In this document: positions 1 through 8,939 of the stretch, piece by piece
How positions within the stretch are numbered: position 1 is the first letter of the stretch
Layout of the letters: every line of letters starts with the position of its first letter
DNA from: DAOUBP01 sp964474695
GTDB taxonomy: Bacteria; Chloroflexota; Anaerolineae; CG2-30-64-16
Reading direction: 5' to 3'
Length of the DNA: 64,000 nt
Assembly (NCBI GenBank): GCA_964474695.1
Contig: CAYYTK010000030.1
Location: 1 to 64,000 of the forward strand
The notes under the pieces: generated by a model
Database searches by the model: none
What the model saw: only the letters and a program-made list of their open reading frames with translations
Told to the model about the DNA's origin: nothing
Position numbers and translations under genes: made by a program

Positions 1-990
1 GGCCAGCAGTGCGGCGGTCTCGGCCAGGCGGGTCGAGTAGCCCATCTCGTTGTCGTACCAGGCAGCGACTGACAGCAGGTCGCCCATCACCGCGGTCAGT
101 GGCAGGTCGACGATGCACGAGTGCGGATCACCGATGATGCGGCTCGACGCCCATTCGTCTTCGAGCACGCCCATCACACCTTTCAGCGGCGCCTCGGCGG
201 CTGCTTTGCGGAAGGCATTATTCACCTCTTCGACTGTCGCCGGTCGTTCGGTGAGCAGGTTCAGCTCCGCGATGCTGCCCGTGCGGGTCGGCACGCGATA
301 GGCCTTGCCGGTGATCTTGAGCCCTGGCCAGACGTATCCCAGCGCCCGCGCTGCACCCGACGAAGACGGGATGATGTTCTCGGCTGCGGCCCATGAGTCG
401 CGGCGATCCTTCATCGGCTGGTCGGTCAGCGACTGGGTGTTGGTGTAGGCGTGGACGGTCGAGAAGAGGCCGTACTTGATGCCGAAGTTCTCGATAACCA
501 CCTTCACCACCGGCGCCAGGCCGTTGGTGGTGCAGCTCGCCATGCTGACGATGAAGTGCTTCGCGGGGTCGTAGGTCTCGAGGTTGATGCCCGGCAGCAG
601 AACCTTATCGCAGTCGTCCGCCTTTTTGCTTGGCCCGCTCACCAGCACGCGCTTCGCACCCTTATCCAGGTGAGGTTGTGCGCCCGCCCGCGTGACCGCC
701 CGGCCCGTGCAGTCGATTACCAGGTCGATGCCCATCGCGCCCCAGTCCGGCAGCGCCTGCAGCGTGTTGAAGTAGGGGATCTCGCGGCCGCCGACGGTGA
801 TACTGTTCTCCGTCGACTTGACCTCTTCTGGCCAGCGGCCGTAGTTCGAATCCACTTCGAAAAGCGCGGCGAATGTGGCGGTGTCCCGAATGTCCGAGAT
901 CGAGACCGGCGACCACAGGTTGCTCTTCAGCGCCGCCTTCATCAGCGATCTTCCGATTCGACCGAAACCATGAATTGCTATTCGAGCCAT
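1..990 (-). CDS. gap: Glyceraldehyde-3-phosphate dehydrogenase (3' end cut by window edge)
   Basis: NAD-dependent glycolytic enzyme that oxidises and phosphorylates glyceraldehyde-3-phosphate. The N-terminus MARIAIHGFGRIGR is the Rossmann GxGxxG strand. An Asp follows the second strand (SDI, about residue 33), as in NAD-using forms. The catalytic Cys153 lies in SCTTNGLAPV and the partner His in FSTVHAYT. The family C-terminal motif WYDNEMGYS is present just before the window edge. About 330 codons are visible, so only a few C-terminal residues are missing. The start at 990 is chosen because Met-Ala-Arg opens the Rossmann strand and an AGGAGAAA sequence precedes it. It is the last visible gene of the minus-strand sugar array, downstream of glgC. 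Confidence 0.96.
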   Translation of the reverse strand, partial: MARIAIHGFGRIGRSLMKAALKSNLWSPVSISDIRDTATFAALFEVDSNYGRWPEEVKSTENSITVGGREIPYFNTLQALPDWGAMGIDLVIDCTGRAVTRAGAQPHLDKGAKRVLVSGPSKKADDCDKVLLPGINLETYDPAKHFIVSMASCTTNGLAPVVKVVIENFGIKYGLFSTVHAYTNTQSLTDQPMKDRRDSWAAAENIIPSSSGAARALGYVWPGLKITGKAYRVPTRTGSIAELNLLTERPATVEEVNNAFRKAAAEAPLKGVMGVLEDEWASSRIIGDPHSCIVDLPLTAVMGDLLSVAAWYDNEMGYSTRLAETAALLA

Positions 991-1016
991 ATGAGTTTCT
1001 CCTTTCCTGTGGTGGA

Positions 1017-1043
1017 CCTTACAGGCCTCCGGGACCTGTAAGG
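1017..1043 (-). terminator. Hairpin between glgC and gap
   Basis: A perfect 9-bp inverted repeat (CCTTACAGG / CCTGTAAGG) with a 9-nt loop lies between the glgC stop and the gap start. There is no T-run on either side, so it may be a processing or attenuation hairpin rather than a true intrinsic terminator. Confidence 0.4.
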
Positions 1044-1055
1044 TCTGAATGACAT

Positions 1056-2351
1056 TCAGTCGATGTCCTCGAGAACAGGACCGACCGGCGCTTTCTTCTC
1101 GACTGTGGCGCCACTGGGCACCTGCAGGTCGGCATAGTCGTCAGCCGAGGTGCTTGGGTCGATGCGGCAGTTGCGGCCGATGGCAACCTTTTCAGGGATG
1201 TTGGCGCGCTTGCCCACGATGGTGATCCCGGTGTCGATGTTGCCAGGCTCAAGCTGGTTGGGCGTCATGTCATCGCCGGCGCCCACGATTGCCCCCGCGC
1301 CCACCTCGACCTCTTTATCGATCACGCACTTGTCAACCTGCGCACCGGCGCGGATCACGGTGTCGTTCATGATCACCGAATTGCTCACCAGCGCGCCGCG
1401 CTCGACGCGAACACCGGGCGAGAGTACGCTGTTGATCACCGTGCCGTCGATGACGCAGCCGTTACAGAGCAGGCTGTCGCGCGATTGCCCTGCCGGGCCC
1501 AACTTCACTGCCGGCCGTTCTTCCGAGCGGGTATGGATGACCCACTTCGGGTCGTACAGATCGAGATCCGGTTTCTCTTTCACCATCGCGAGGCTGGTTT
1601 CCCAGTAAGCCTGGATCGTCCCGACATCCACCCAGTAGCCCTCGAAGGGGTACGCGAATACCTCGTCGTTCTTAACCATCTTCGGAATCAGGTTTTTGCC
1701 GAAGTCATGAGATGAGTTCGGGTCCGCGCCGTCCGCTTCCAGGTTGTCCAGGAGGAAATCCATGTTGAAGACGTAGATGCCCATCGATGCCAGAGTGCTG
1801 TCCGACTTCTTCGGCTTTTCAACGAACTTGACGATGCGCTGTTCTTCGTTGACGGTCATGATGCCGAAACGGAAGGTCTCTTCCGGCGCCACGTTCATCA
1901 CGGCGATGGTCAGGTCGGCCTTCCGCGCCTCGTGAAAGCGGAGCATGTCGCGGTAGTCCTGCTTGTAGATGTGATCGCCTGAAAGAATCAGGACGGTGTC
2001 ACACCCGCTGTCTCGCATGAAGTTGCGGTTTTGGTAGAACGCGTCGGCAGTGCCACGGTACCAGTTCTGCTCGCCGCGCCCGCGATAGGGCTGCCAGAGC
2101 TGGATGCCGTTGGGCCAGCGGCGGTTGAGGTCCCACGGCTCGCCGATGCCGATGTGCTGCATGAGCGAGTGCGGCCTGTATTGAGTCAACACGGCAACCT
2201 TGGTCAGGCCCGAATTGACGGCGTTAGAGATCGGGAAGTCAATGATGCGATACTTGCCGGCGAACGGCACGGCGGGTTTGGCCCGCTTTTCGCCCAGGAT
2301 GCTCAGCCGGCTGCCCTGGCCGCCTGCCAGGATCATGGTGAGTACGTCCAT
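1056..2351 (-). CDS. glgC: Glucose-1-phosphate adenylyltransferase (ADP-glucose pyrophosphorylase)
   Basis: Makes ADP-glucose from glucose-1-phosphate and ATP, the committed step of glycogen synthesis. The N-terminal MDVLTMILAGGQGSRL is the nucleotidyltransferase signature; further on come KPAVPFAGKYRIIDFPISN, the WYRGTADA motif and the LSGDHIYKQDY metal/substrate loop. The C-terminal third is a left-handed beta-helix with repeated V/I-rich hexads. The frame stays open upstream to 2396, but Met at 2351 is preferred: GGAAGG sits just upstream, the domain starts there, and the extra 15 codons are read from a palindromic repeat. 431 aa, the normal length. It lies between pgi and gap, so storage and glycolysis share one array. 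Confidence 0.96.
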   Translation of the reverse strand: MDVLTMILAGGQGSRLSILGEKRAKPAVPFAGKYRIIDFPISNAVNSGLTKVAVLTQYRPHSLMQHIGIGEPWDLNRRWPNGIQLWQPYRGRGEQNWYRGTADAFYQNRNFMRDSGCDTVLILSGDHIYKQDYRDMLRFHEARKADLTIAVMNVAPEETFRFGIMTVNEEQRIVKFVEKPKKSDSTLASMGIYVFNMDFLLDNLEADGADPNSSHDFGKNLIPKMVKNDEVFAYPFEGYWVDVGTIQAYWETSLAMVKEKPDLDLYDPKWVIHTRSEERPAVKLGPAGQSRDSLLCNGCVIDGTVINSVLSPGVRVERGALVSNSVIMNDTVIRAGAQVDKCVIDKEVEVGAGAIVGAGDDMTPNQLEPGNIDTGITIVGKRANIPEKVAIGRNCRIDPSTSADDYADLQVPSGATVEKKAPVGPVLEDID

Positions 2352-2373
2352 GGTGTCCTTCCTTTTTGGTCTA

Positions 2374-2437
2374 AGTAGGGGCGGGTTTCCCCTCATCGAT
2401 ACGTGCCCGCGGTAGTGCGGGAAAACCCGCCCCTACT
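2374..2437. repeat. GTAGGGG palindromic element, nested form
   Basis: Outer arms AGTAGGGGCGGGTTT (2374-2388) and AAACCCGCCCCTACT (2423-2437) are perfectly complementary, with an inner imperfect hairpin between them. It fills the pgi-glgC intergenic gap. Other copies or part copies lie at 3563, 14797, 17193, 20828, 37909 and 54202. Confidence 0.85.
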
Positions 2438-2438
2438 G

Positions 2439-4127
2439 CTACCGCATGGCCTTGATCGCGTTGATCAAGCCGTTCGTCGATGAATCGTGGGTGTCAACCT
2501 CATCGTCGCTCTTGAGCTCGGGCAGGATCACCTTGGCAAGCTGCTTGCCGAGTTCAACGCCCCATTGATCGAAGGAGTTGACATCCCAGATCGCCCCCTG
2601 CGTGAAGATCTTGTGCTCGTACAGCGCGATCAGCGAGCCCAGGACTGCCGGCGTCAGTTTTGGATAGAGGAAGGAGTTGGTCGGCCGGTTGCCTGGGAAG
2701 GTCTTGTGGACCGCCAGTTTCTCCAGCTCCTCGCCGTGCAACCCGGCGGATTGCGTTAGGAGCTCAGCGCGCGCCTCCTCGGTCGTCTTGCCCCGCATCA
2801 GCGCCTCGGTCTGGGCCAGGTAGTTTGAGAGCAGGATCGGATGATGATCGCCGCGCGGGTTGTGGCTCTGCGCTGCGGCCAGGAAATCGCACGGGATGAG
2901 CTTGGTGCCCTGGTGGATCAGTTGGTAGAACGCGTGCTGTCCGTTGGTGCCCGGCTGCCCCCAGATGATCGGACCGGTGGTATAGTCCACCCATTCCGCT
3001 TCTTTGGTGACGCCCTTGCCGTTGCTTTCCATGTCGCCCTGCTGGAAGTAGGACGAGAAGTGCATCAAGTATTGATCGTAGGGCAGGATGGCCTGCGACT
3101 GGGCGCCAAAGAAGTTATTGTACCAAACGCCCAGCAATCCCATGATCACCGGGAGGTTCTTCTCGAACGGCGCAGTGCGGAAGTGTTCGTCCACCGCGTG
3201 CGCGCCGGCCAGCAGCGCCTCGAAGTTGTCCATGCCGAGGTAGAGCGCGATCGAGAGGCCGATGGCCGACCACAACGAATAGCGGCCTCCCACCCAGTCC
3301 CAGAACTCGAACATGTTCTTCGGGTCGATGCCGAACTTCTTGACCTCGACCGTGTTGGTGGACATCGCGGCAAAGTGCTTGGCGATTGCGGCCGGGTCTT
3401 GCGCGGCTTCCAGGAACCAGGCCCGCGCGGTTTGCGCGTTAGTCATCGTTTCCTGGGTGGTGAAGGTCTTGGACGCCACGAGGAAGAGCACCGTCTCGGG
3501 GTTGACCAGTTTCAGGGCCTCGACCAGGTCAGTGCTGTCCACGTTGGAAACGAAGTGGACGCGTAGGGGCGGGGTTTCCTCGCCCATCACCCCCTTCCTG
3601 CCGCCGTAGGGTTTCAGGGCTTCACAGACCATCTTGGGACCCAGGTCGGAGCCGCCGATACCGATATTGACCACATCGGTGATCGCTTTGCCCGTGTAGC
3701 CTTTCCACGCGCCGGAACGCACCTCTTCGGTGAACTCTCGCATGTGGGCCAGCACGCGGTTGACCGCGGGCATCACATCGACTCCATCTACCAGGATCGG
3801 CCGGTTGGAGCGGTTGCGCAGGGCCACGTGCAGCACCGCGCGTTTTTCGGTGTTGTTGTATTTCTGGCCGCTGAACATAGCTTCCAGCTTGCCGGCCACG
3901 TTCGCCTGGCGCGCCAGGTCCAGCAGCAGGGACATGGTTTCTTCGGTGATGCGGTTCTTGGAGTAGTCGAACAGGATGTCGCTGCCATCGGCTGATTGCA
4001 GCCGCAGCGAGAAACGCTTAAAGCGCTTTGGGTCTTGGGCAAAGAGATCCCGCATGTGCACGCCGGCGATCTCTTTTTGATGGGCGTCCAACGCCTGCCA
4101 GGCAGGCAATTCCCTGAGTACGGGCAT
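2439..4127 (-). CDS. pgi: Glucose-6-phosphate isomerase
   Basis: Interconverts glucose-6-phosphate and fructose-6-phosphate. Large bacterial/eukaryotic type, 562 aa. Visible are VNIGIGGSDLGPKM, the sugar-phosphate loop SKTFTTQET, the signature DWVGGRYSLWSAIGL, and a C-terminal block from FPGNRPTN to SFDQWGVELGK that carries catalytic residues. AGGAGG lies seven bases before the ATG. Around residues 176-190 there is an extra stretch (GGRKGVMGEETPPLR) before the conserved VHFVSNVD. It coincides with a half copy of the GTAGGGG palindrome and looks like a short element-derived insertion. The gene lies downstream of the P-type ATPase and upstream of glgC. It links fructose-6-phosphate from the transketolase/transaldolase module to glycogen synthesis. 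Confidence 0.96.
   Translation of the reverse strand: MPVLRELPAWQALDAHQKEIAGVHMRDLFAQDPKRFKRFSLRLQSADGSDILFDYSKNRITEETMSLLLDLARQANVAGKLEAMFSGQKYNNTEKRAVLHVALRNRSNRPILVDGVDVMPAVNRVLAHMREFTEEVRSGAWKGYTGKAITDVVNIGIGGSDLGPKMVCEALKPYGGRKGVMGEETPPLRVHFVSNVDSTDLVEALKLVNPETVLFLVASKTFTTQETMTNAQTARAWFLEAAQDPAAIAKHFAAMSTNTVEVKKFGIDPKNMFEFWDWVGGRYSLWSAIGLSIALYLGMDNFEALLAGAHAVDEHFRTAPFEKNLPVIMGLLGVWYNNFFGAQSQAILPYDQYLMHFSSYFQQGDMESNGKGVTKEAEWVDYTTGPIIWGQPGTNGQHAFYQLIHQGTKLIPCDFLAAAQSHNPRGDHHPILLSNYLAQTEALMRGKTTEEARAELLTQSAGLHGEELEKLAVHKTFPGNRPTNSFLYPKLTPAVLGSLIALYEHKIFTQGAIWDVNSFDQWGVELGKQLAKVILPELKSDDEVDTHDSSTNGLINAIKAMR
3563..3600. repeat. Half copy of the GTAGGGG element inside pgi
   Basis: GTAGGGGCGGGGTTTCC at 3563-3579 matches the left arm of the intergenic GTAGGGG palindromes; the right arm is degenerate. 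It is read in frame in pgi and encodes the extra residues ETPPLR just before the conserved HFVSNVD. Less certain than the complete copies. Confidence 0.5.
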
Positions 4128-4139
4128 ATTCGCCTCCTA

Positions 4140-4201
4140 AGACTAAGGTTAAGGCTAAGGCCGAGGCCAAGAATAGCCTCAGCCTTAACCTAAGCTCCAG
4201 C
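4140..4201. repeat. Degenerate TAAGGC hexamer array with inverted arms
   Basis: Three TAAGGY units on the left are mirrored by CCTCAGCCTTAACCTAAG on the right. The arms pair at about 17 of 19 positions. The array fills the gap between the P-type ATPase and pgi and could form a hairpin in the transcript. Confidence 0.7.
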
Positions 4202-4216
4202 CTTCCTACCTCCACA

Positions 4217-7093
4217 TTACGCAAACTCGATTTGCTCCGTCAGCCTGGTTTCGATCTTCTTGGCCCGCGCGCGCAGGTAGATCTTGGTGAGCTCAGCAGC
4301 GACCGACGCCATCAACGCGAACGGGATGATCACCAGCAAGTCAATCGGAGGGATGGTCACCGTGTTGAAGATTTTCTGCAGGAACGGCACGTACATTACC
4401 GCGATCACCAGCAAGATCGAGAAGATCACGGCCATGTTCATCGTCCGGTTGGAGAAGAAGCCGAGCTTGAACACGGAGATGCGTTCGGAGCGGGCTGTGA
4501 ACGCCCGGATCAGCTCGGACAGCGTCAGCGTGCCAAATGCCACCGTCCGCCACGTAGCGAGGTCGGGATGGTTCAGGGATGCGCCCGGCCGAGCGCCTGC
4601 CATGATGTAGGACGCGAGGATCGCCACCGTCATCACCACGGACTGCACCGCGATGCCGATCAACATCTCGCGGTTGATGATGGGCTCCCCGGCGGGACGC
4701 GGCGGCCGCTCCATGATGCCGGGCTCGCCCTTTTCCATGCCCAGCGCCAGCGCAGGCGCGCCGTCGGAGACCAGGTTCAGGAACAGCAGCATCGTCGGCG
4801 TAAGCGGGGCGGGCAGGCCGGCCAGCATCGCCAGGAAGATGATCAGGATTTCGCCGATGTTGCACGAAATCAGGTAGAAGACGAACTTGCGGATGTTAGA
4901 GTAGATGATGCGGCCTTCTTCGATGGCGGCGACGATGCTGGCGAAGTTATCGTTGGTCAGCACCATATCCGCGGTCTGCTTGGTCACATCGGTGCCGGTG
5001 ATGCCCATGGCCACGCCGATGTCGGCGCGCTTGAGGGCCGGCGCGTCGTTCACGCCGTCGCCGGTCATGGCCACCACCTGGCGGCGGCGGCGGAGAGAGT
5101 CCACGATGCGCATCTTGTGCTCCGGCGAGCTGCGCGCGCAGGTGTTCAGGTGCAACACCATGCTGTCCAGCTCATCGTCGCTCATTGCGTTGATATCTGC
5201 GCCGGAAACCACGTGGCCGCCCTCGGTGAGCATGCCGATCTGGCCGGCGATGGCTGCCGCGGTGTCCTTGTAGTCGCCGGTGATCATGATCGTCCGCAGG
5301 CCCGCCTTATGGGCCACGTCCACGGCTACCTTAACTTCGGGCCGGGCCGGATCGATCATGCCCTGAAGACCCAGGAAGGTCATATTGCGCTCGAGTTCCT
5401 CGGGCTTTGGCTCGACAGGCATTTCCTTCAGCGTCTTGAAGGCGCCGCCGAGGACGCGCAGGGCGGAGGTGGCCATGCCCTTGTTGGCGGCCAGGATTTC
5501 TTCGCGCATCTCAGGGGTCAACGGCACGATCTTGTCGCCCCATACGACGTCATCACAGTAGCTGAGCACCAGGTCGGGTCCGCCCTTGACAAATGCTACG
5601 TAGGGGTCTGGCTTTGGCGCTGCGCTGCCGTTCTTCAGGTCATTGATTTTGGCGCCCAGATCGCCGGCCTCATGGATGGTGCTCATCATCTTGCGGTCGG
5701 AGTCGAAGGGGATCTCGGCGACGCGAGGGAAGGCTTTCTTGGTGGCTTCCAGGGTCATGCCCGCCTTGGCTGCAGCGACGACCATGGCGCCTTCGGTGGG
5801 ATCGCCGATCATCTTCCAGGCGGTCTTGCCGCCCTCGCCGGGCTGTTGTTCAAGCTTCGCATCGTTGCACAACATCATGCCGTGAAGCAGCAGTGATGTG
5901 CCCGCGTCGGTGTGCGGTGCAAGCGCGGCACCGGCGCGTGAGAACTCGCCTTCGGGGTTATACCCCTCCCCGGTCACTGCGAATTCGTTGCCGCCGGCCC
6001 AGCCGCGCGTCACGGTCATCTGGTTTTGGGTCAGGGTGCCGGTCTTGTCGGAGCAGATCGTCGTGCAGGAGCCCAGCGTTTCCACCGCAGGCAGCTTACG
6101 GATCAGCGCCTGGCGAGCGACCATGCGCCCCATGCCCATCGCCAGACAGACGGTGACGACCGCAGACAGGCCCTCGGGCACGGCCGCGATCGCCAGGCTG
6201 ACGGCGGTCATGACGAGCTCGATGACTTCCTTGTTGTGTTCGGTCCAGTAGGCGCCGAACCCCTCTTTGAAGATCATGCCGGGGTTCGTGTCACGGATGA
6301 GGCCGAACAGCAGGATGAAGGCACAGACGGAGAGCGCCACGATGCCCAGCGTCTTCCCCAACTGATCCAGCTTGATCTGGAGCGGGGTTTGTTCGTCTCC
6401 GCCGGTCTGCAGCATCTCGGCGATCTGGCCCAACTGCGTATCCATGCCCGTTTGGGTCACGATACCGCTGCCGCGGCCGTAGGTGACCAGCATGGAGCTG
6501 AACGCCATGTTATCGCGGTCGCCGAGCGGCGCGTCGGGCTCCAGGATGGCCTTCGCGTTCTTGTCCACGGGCACCGATTCGCCGGTGAGGGAAGCCTCCT
6601 CCGACTTCATGTTGACGGTTTCGACCAGGCGCAGGTCGGCCGGCATGTAGTTGCCCGCTTCCACCAGCACCAGGTCGCCGACCACCAGCTCGCGCGCAGG
6701 GACGGTCATGTCCTGGCCGTCACGAATGACGCGCGCGTTGGGTGCAGACATCTTCTTCAACGCGGCCAGCGATGCCTCCGCCTTGGACTCCTGCACGACG
6801 CCGATGATGGAGTTGAGCGCCACGATCGCCAGGATCACGATCGCATCGATCCACTCATTCAGGAAGATCGACAGGACGGCGGATGCGATCAGGATGATGA
6901 TCAGGAAGTCCTTGAATTGGTCCAGCAGCAGAGCGAAGAAACCGGGCCGCGGCTTCTCTTTCAGCTCGTTGGGTCCGTACTTCGCGAGGCGGGCCTGGGC
7001 CTCAGCGCTGGTCAAGCCCTTGGTCAGATCTGTGCCCAGCTCTCTCGCAGTTTGTTCGATGGTCCAGGCATGGGCGTTGATTTTCTCTGCCAT
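4217..7093 (-). CDS. Cation-transporting P-type ATPase, Ca2+ (P2A) type
   Basis: Membrane pump of the SERCA/PacL group, 958 aa. In order: N-terminal cation ATPase domain, two membrane spans, the TGES actuator loop (SLTGESVPVD), M4 with PEGLSAVVT, the phosphorylation motif DKTGTLTQNQ with Asp349, the nucleotide-binding FVKGGPD and TGDG(V)NDAPAL hinge, then six more spans. Cation-site residues of Ca2+ pumps are kept: Glu in PEGL (M4), Asn and Glu in SCNIGEI (M5), Asn and Asp in NLVSDG (M6). The Thr of site I in M6 is Ser. AGGAGAGGAG precedes the start. Calcium is the likeliest ion, but the substrate is inferred. Its place between gnd and pgi in a sugar array is unexplained. Confidence 0.92.
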   Translation of the reverse strand: MAEKINAHAWTIEQTARELGTDLTKGLTSAEAQARLAKYGPNELKEKPRPGFFALLLDQFKDFLIIILIASAVLSIFLNEWIDAIVILAIVALNSIIGVVQESKAEASLAALKKMSAPNARVIRDGQDMTVPARELVVGDLVLVEAGNYMPADLRLVETVNMKSEEASLTGESVPVDKNAKAILEPDAPLGDRDNMAFSSMLVTYGRGSGIVTQTGMDTQLGQIAEMLQTGGDEQTPLQIKLDQLGKTLGIVALSVCAFILLFGLIRDTNPGMIFKEGFGAYWTEHNKEVIELVMTAVSLAIAAVPEGLSAVVTVCLAMGMGRMVARQALIRKLPAVETLGSCTTICSDKTGTLTQNQMTVTRGWAGGNEFAVTGEGYNPEGEFSRAGAALAPHTDAGTSLLLHGMMLCNDAKLEQQPGEGGKTAWKMIGDPTEGAMVVAAAKAGMTLEATKKAFPRVAEIPFDSDRKMMSTIHEAGDLGAKINDLKNGSAAPKPDPYVAFVKGGPDLVLSYCDDVVWGDKIVPLTPEMREEILAANKGMATSALRVLGGAFKTLKEMPVEPKPEELERNMTFLGLQGMIDPARPEVKVAVDVAHKAGLRTIMITGDYKDTAAAIAGQIGMLTEGGHVVSGADINAMSDDELDSMVLHLNTCARSSPEHKMRIVDSLRRRRQVVAMTGDGVNDAPALKRADIGVAMGITGTDVTKQTADMVLTNDNFASIVAAIEEGRIIYSNIRKFVFYLISCNIGEILIIFLAMLAGLPAPLTPTMLLFLNLVSDGAPALALGMEKGEPGIMERPPRPAGEPIINREMLIGIAVQSVVMTVAILASYIMAGARPGASLNHPDLATWRTVAFGTLTLSELIRAFTARSERISVFKLGFFSNRTMNMAVIFSILLVIAVMYVPFLQKIFNTVTIPPIDLLVIIPFALMASVAAELTKIYLRARAKKIETRLTEQIEFA

Positions 7094-7110
7094 GACTCCT
7101 CTCCTATTTG

Positions 7111-8127
7111 CTACTTTTTCGGCAGCTCGTGGTGCCCGCCGAACTGGAAGCGCATCGCCGATAGCAACTTGTTAGCGAAATCTGCCTCGCCGCGTGACTC
7201 AAACCGCGAGTACAGCGAGCTCGCCAGGACCGGCACGGGCGTGCCCGTGTCGATGGCGGCCAGGATGGTCCAGCGGCCTTCGCCCGAATCGGAGACGCGG
7301 CCCGCAAAGTTCGAGCACTGCGGATCTTCGGCCAGGGCAATGGCGGTGAGGTCGAGCAGCCACGAGGCCACGACGCTGCCGCGACGCCACAGCTCGGTGA
7401 TGTCGGCCAGGTTCAGGTCGTATTGATAGTGTTCGGGATGGCGGAGCGGCGTCAGTTCGGCGCTGGCTTCCTGGCTGGCCTTTCCCACGTTGGCATGGTG
7501 GAGCAGGTTCAAGCCTTCAGCATAGGCCGCCATGATGCCGTACTCGATGCCGTTGTGCACCATCTTGACGAAGTGCCCCGCGCCGCTGGGCCCGCAGTGG
7601 AGGTAGCCTTCTTCCGCGGTGCCGCCGAGTGCTTCGCGGCCCTTCGTCCGGTCGATCGTGCCGCGCCCCGGCGCCAGCGTCTTGAAGATCGGATCGAGGT
7701 GCTCGGCTGCTTCTTTCGGCCCGCCGAACATCATGCAATAGCCACGCTCCAGCCCCCAAACGCCGCCGCTCGTGCCGACATCCATGTAATTGATGCCCAG
7801 GGCAGCCAATTCCTGCGCGCGGCGGATGTCGTCGATGTAGTACGAGTTGCCGCCGTCGATCACGATATCGCCGGCAGACAGCAGCGGCACCAATTTGCTG
7901 AGCTGCGCATCAACCACCGCTGCGGGCACCATCAGCCAGATGGCCTTGGGGGCTTGCAGTTTGTTGACGAAGTCCTCCAGCGACGACGCGCCGACCGCAC
8001 CTTCGCTGGCTAACTGCTGGACGGCAGCGGCGCTGAGATCGTAGACGACGCACTCGTGCCCGCCGCGCATCAAGCGCCGCACCATGTTTGCGCCCATCCG
8101 GCCCAAACCGATCATTCCGAGTTGCAT
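7111..8127 (-). CDS. gnd: 6-phosphogluconate dehydrogenase, decarboxylating, short (YqeC/GndA-like) type
   Basis: Oxidises 6-phosphogluconate to ribulose-5-phosphate and CO2. The N-terminus MQLGMIGLGRMGANMVRRL is a Rossmann fold. The substrate signature IDGGNSYYIDD, the GTSGGVWG loop and the catalytic Lys-x-x-His-Asn (VKMVHNGIEYG) are all present. At 338 aa it belongs to the short group, often NAD-dependent, rather than the ~470-aa form. The Met at 8127 is preferred over an upstream in-frame codon at 8232: AGGAGG stands five bases before it, and the upstream extension is translated palindromic repeat. In this array it would receive 6-phosphogluconate made by the gntK product and pass pentose phosphate to rpiA, tal and tkt. 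Confidence 0.95.
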   Translation of the reverse strand: MQLGMIGLGRMGANMVRRLMRGGHECVVYDLSAAAVQQLASEGAVGASSLEDFVNKLQAPKAIWLMVPAAVVDAQLSKLVPLLSAGDIVIDGGNSYYIDDIRRAQELAALGINYMDVGTSGGVWGLERGYCMMFGGPKEAAEHLDPIFKTLAPGRGTIDRTKGREALGGTAEEGYLHCGPSGAGHFVKMVHNGIEYGIMAAYAEGLNLLHHANVGKASQEASAELTPLRHPEHYQYDLNLADITELWRRGSVVASWLLDLTAIALAEDPQCSNFAGRVSDSGEGRWTILAAIDTGTPVPVLASSLYSRFESRGEADFANKLLSAMRFQFGGHHELPKK

Positions 8128-8173
8128 GTGATAGCCTCCTGTTTTGATCTTATGATTAGTCTGCTGGTCGTAG

Positions 8174-8222
8174 ATCGTTGGACAAACCAGGTTTCTCCGA
8201 GAAACCTGGTTTGTCCAACGAT
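8174..8222. repeat. AAACCAGG palindromic element (perfect 23-bp stem)
   Basis: Arms 8174-8196 and 8200-8222 are perfectly complementary around a CCG loop; the core reads ACCAGGTTTCT-CCG-AGAAACCTGGT. It lies between rpiA and gnd. The 35-base centre is identical to the copy inside oraE at 43480. Others lie at 38477, 42045 and 54323. Confidence 0.92.
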
Positions 8223-8228
8223 GGATTG

Positions 8229-8921
8229 TCAATCTCGCTTTAGCACCTTGATACCTGAAGCGCCGGCGACGATCACTTCATTCGCCAGCCCCAGGAACAG
8301 CCCGTGGCACACGATGCCTGTCCGAGCGTCCAGGCGTGCGCCCAGGCTGACGGGGTCTGCGATCGGTCCGAACGCGCAGTCCAGGATCGTGTTGCCCTGG
8401 TCCGTCACGAACGGCGTGCCGTCGCTGTTCAGGCGCAGCGTGGGCCGCGCGCCCAGCCCTTCGAGATAGGCGACCTGTGTCCGCCAGCCAAAGGGGATGA
8501 CCTCGACGGGCACCGCCCAATGGTTGCCGAGCGCCGGCGAGAGCTTGGACTCGTCCACGATGATGACCTCGTAGCGGCTGGACTGCGCGACCAGCTTTTC
8601 GCGCAGGAGGGCTCCGCCGCCGCCCTTGATCAGGTTCAAGGCCGGGTCGACCTCGTCCGCGCCGTCGAAGGTGAAGTCAATTACCTGATGATCCTCCAAC
8701 GTCGTCAGTGGGACGCCCAGGCGCCTGGCCTCTGCCTCAATCACGCGCGAGCAGGGGATGCCGAGGATGTCGGTCAATTCGCCGCGCGCGAGCTTCTTGG
8801 CCAGGCCGCGCACGGCCAGGATCGCCGTGCTCCCGGCTCCGAGACCCACGATCATGCCCGATTTGATGTACGTGAGAACCTGGTCGGCGGCCTGCTGCTT
8901 CAACTGCTGTTCTGAGAGCAT
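8229..8921 (-). CDS. rpiA: Ribose-5-phosphate isomerase A
   Basis: Interconverts ribose-5-phosphate and ribulose-5-phosphate. 230 aa, the normal RpiA length. Visible are the phosphate loop GLGAGSTA, the catalytic-region motif DGADEVDP, and KGGGGALLREK with the conserved Lys and Glu. GAGGTGG precedes the ATG at 8921. It sits between tal and gnd in the array, where it handles ribulose-5-phosphate made by Gnd. Confidence 0.96.
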   Translation of the reverse strand: MLSEQQLKQQAADQVLTYIKSGMIVGLGAGSTAILAVRGLAKKLARGELTDILGIPCSRVIEAEARRLGVPLTTLEDHQVIDFTFDGADEVDPALNLIKGGGGALLREKLVAQSSRYEVIIVDESKLSPALGNHWAVPVEVIPFGWRTQVAYLEGLGARPTLRLNSDGTPFVTDQGNTILDCAFGPIADPVSLGARLDARTGIVCHGLFLGLANEVIVAGASGIKVLKRD

Positions 8922-8939
8922 TAACCACCTCTTGCTCAG

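Noticed and set aside
4232..7426. Long plus-strand ORFs of 554 and 466 codons opposite the P-type ATPase
   Set aside because: They are antisense shadows of a GC-rich gene with unmistakable ATPase motifs. They are rich in His, Arg, Gln and Asp, lack known motifs and have no ribosome-binding sites.
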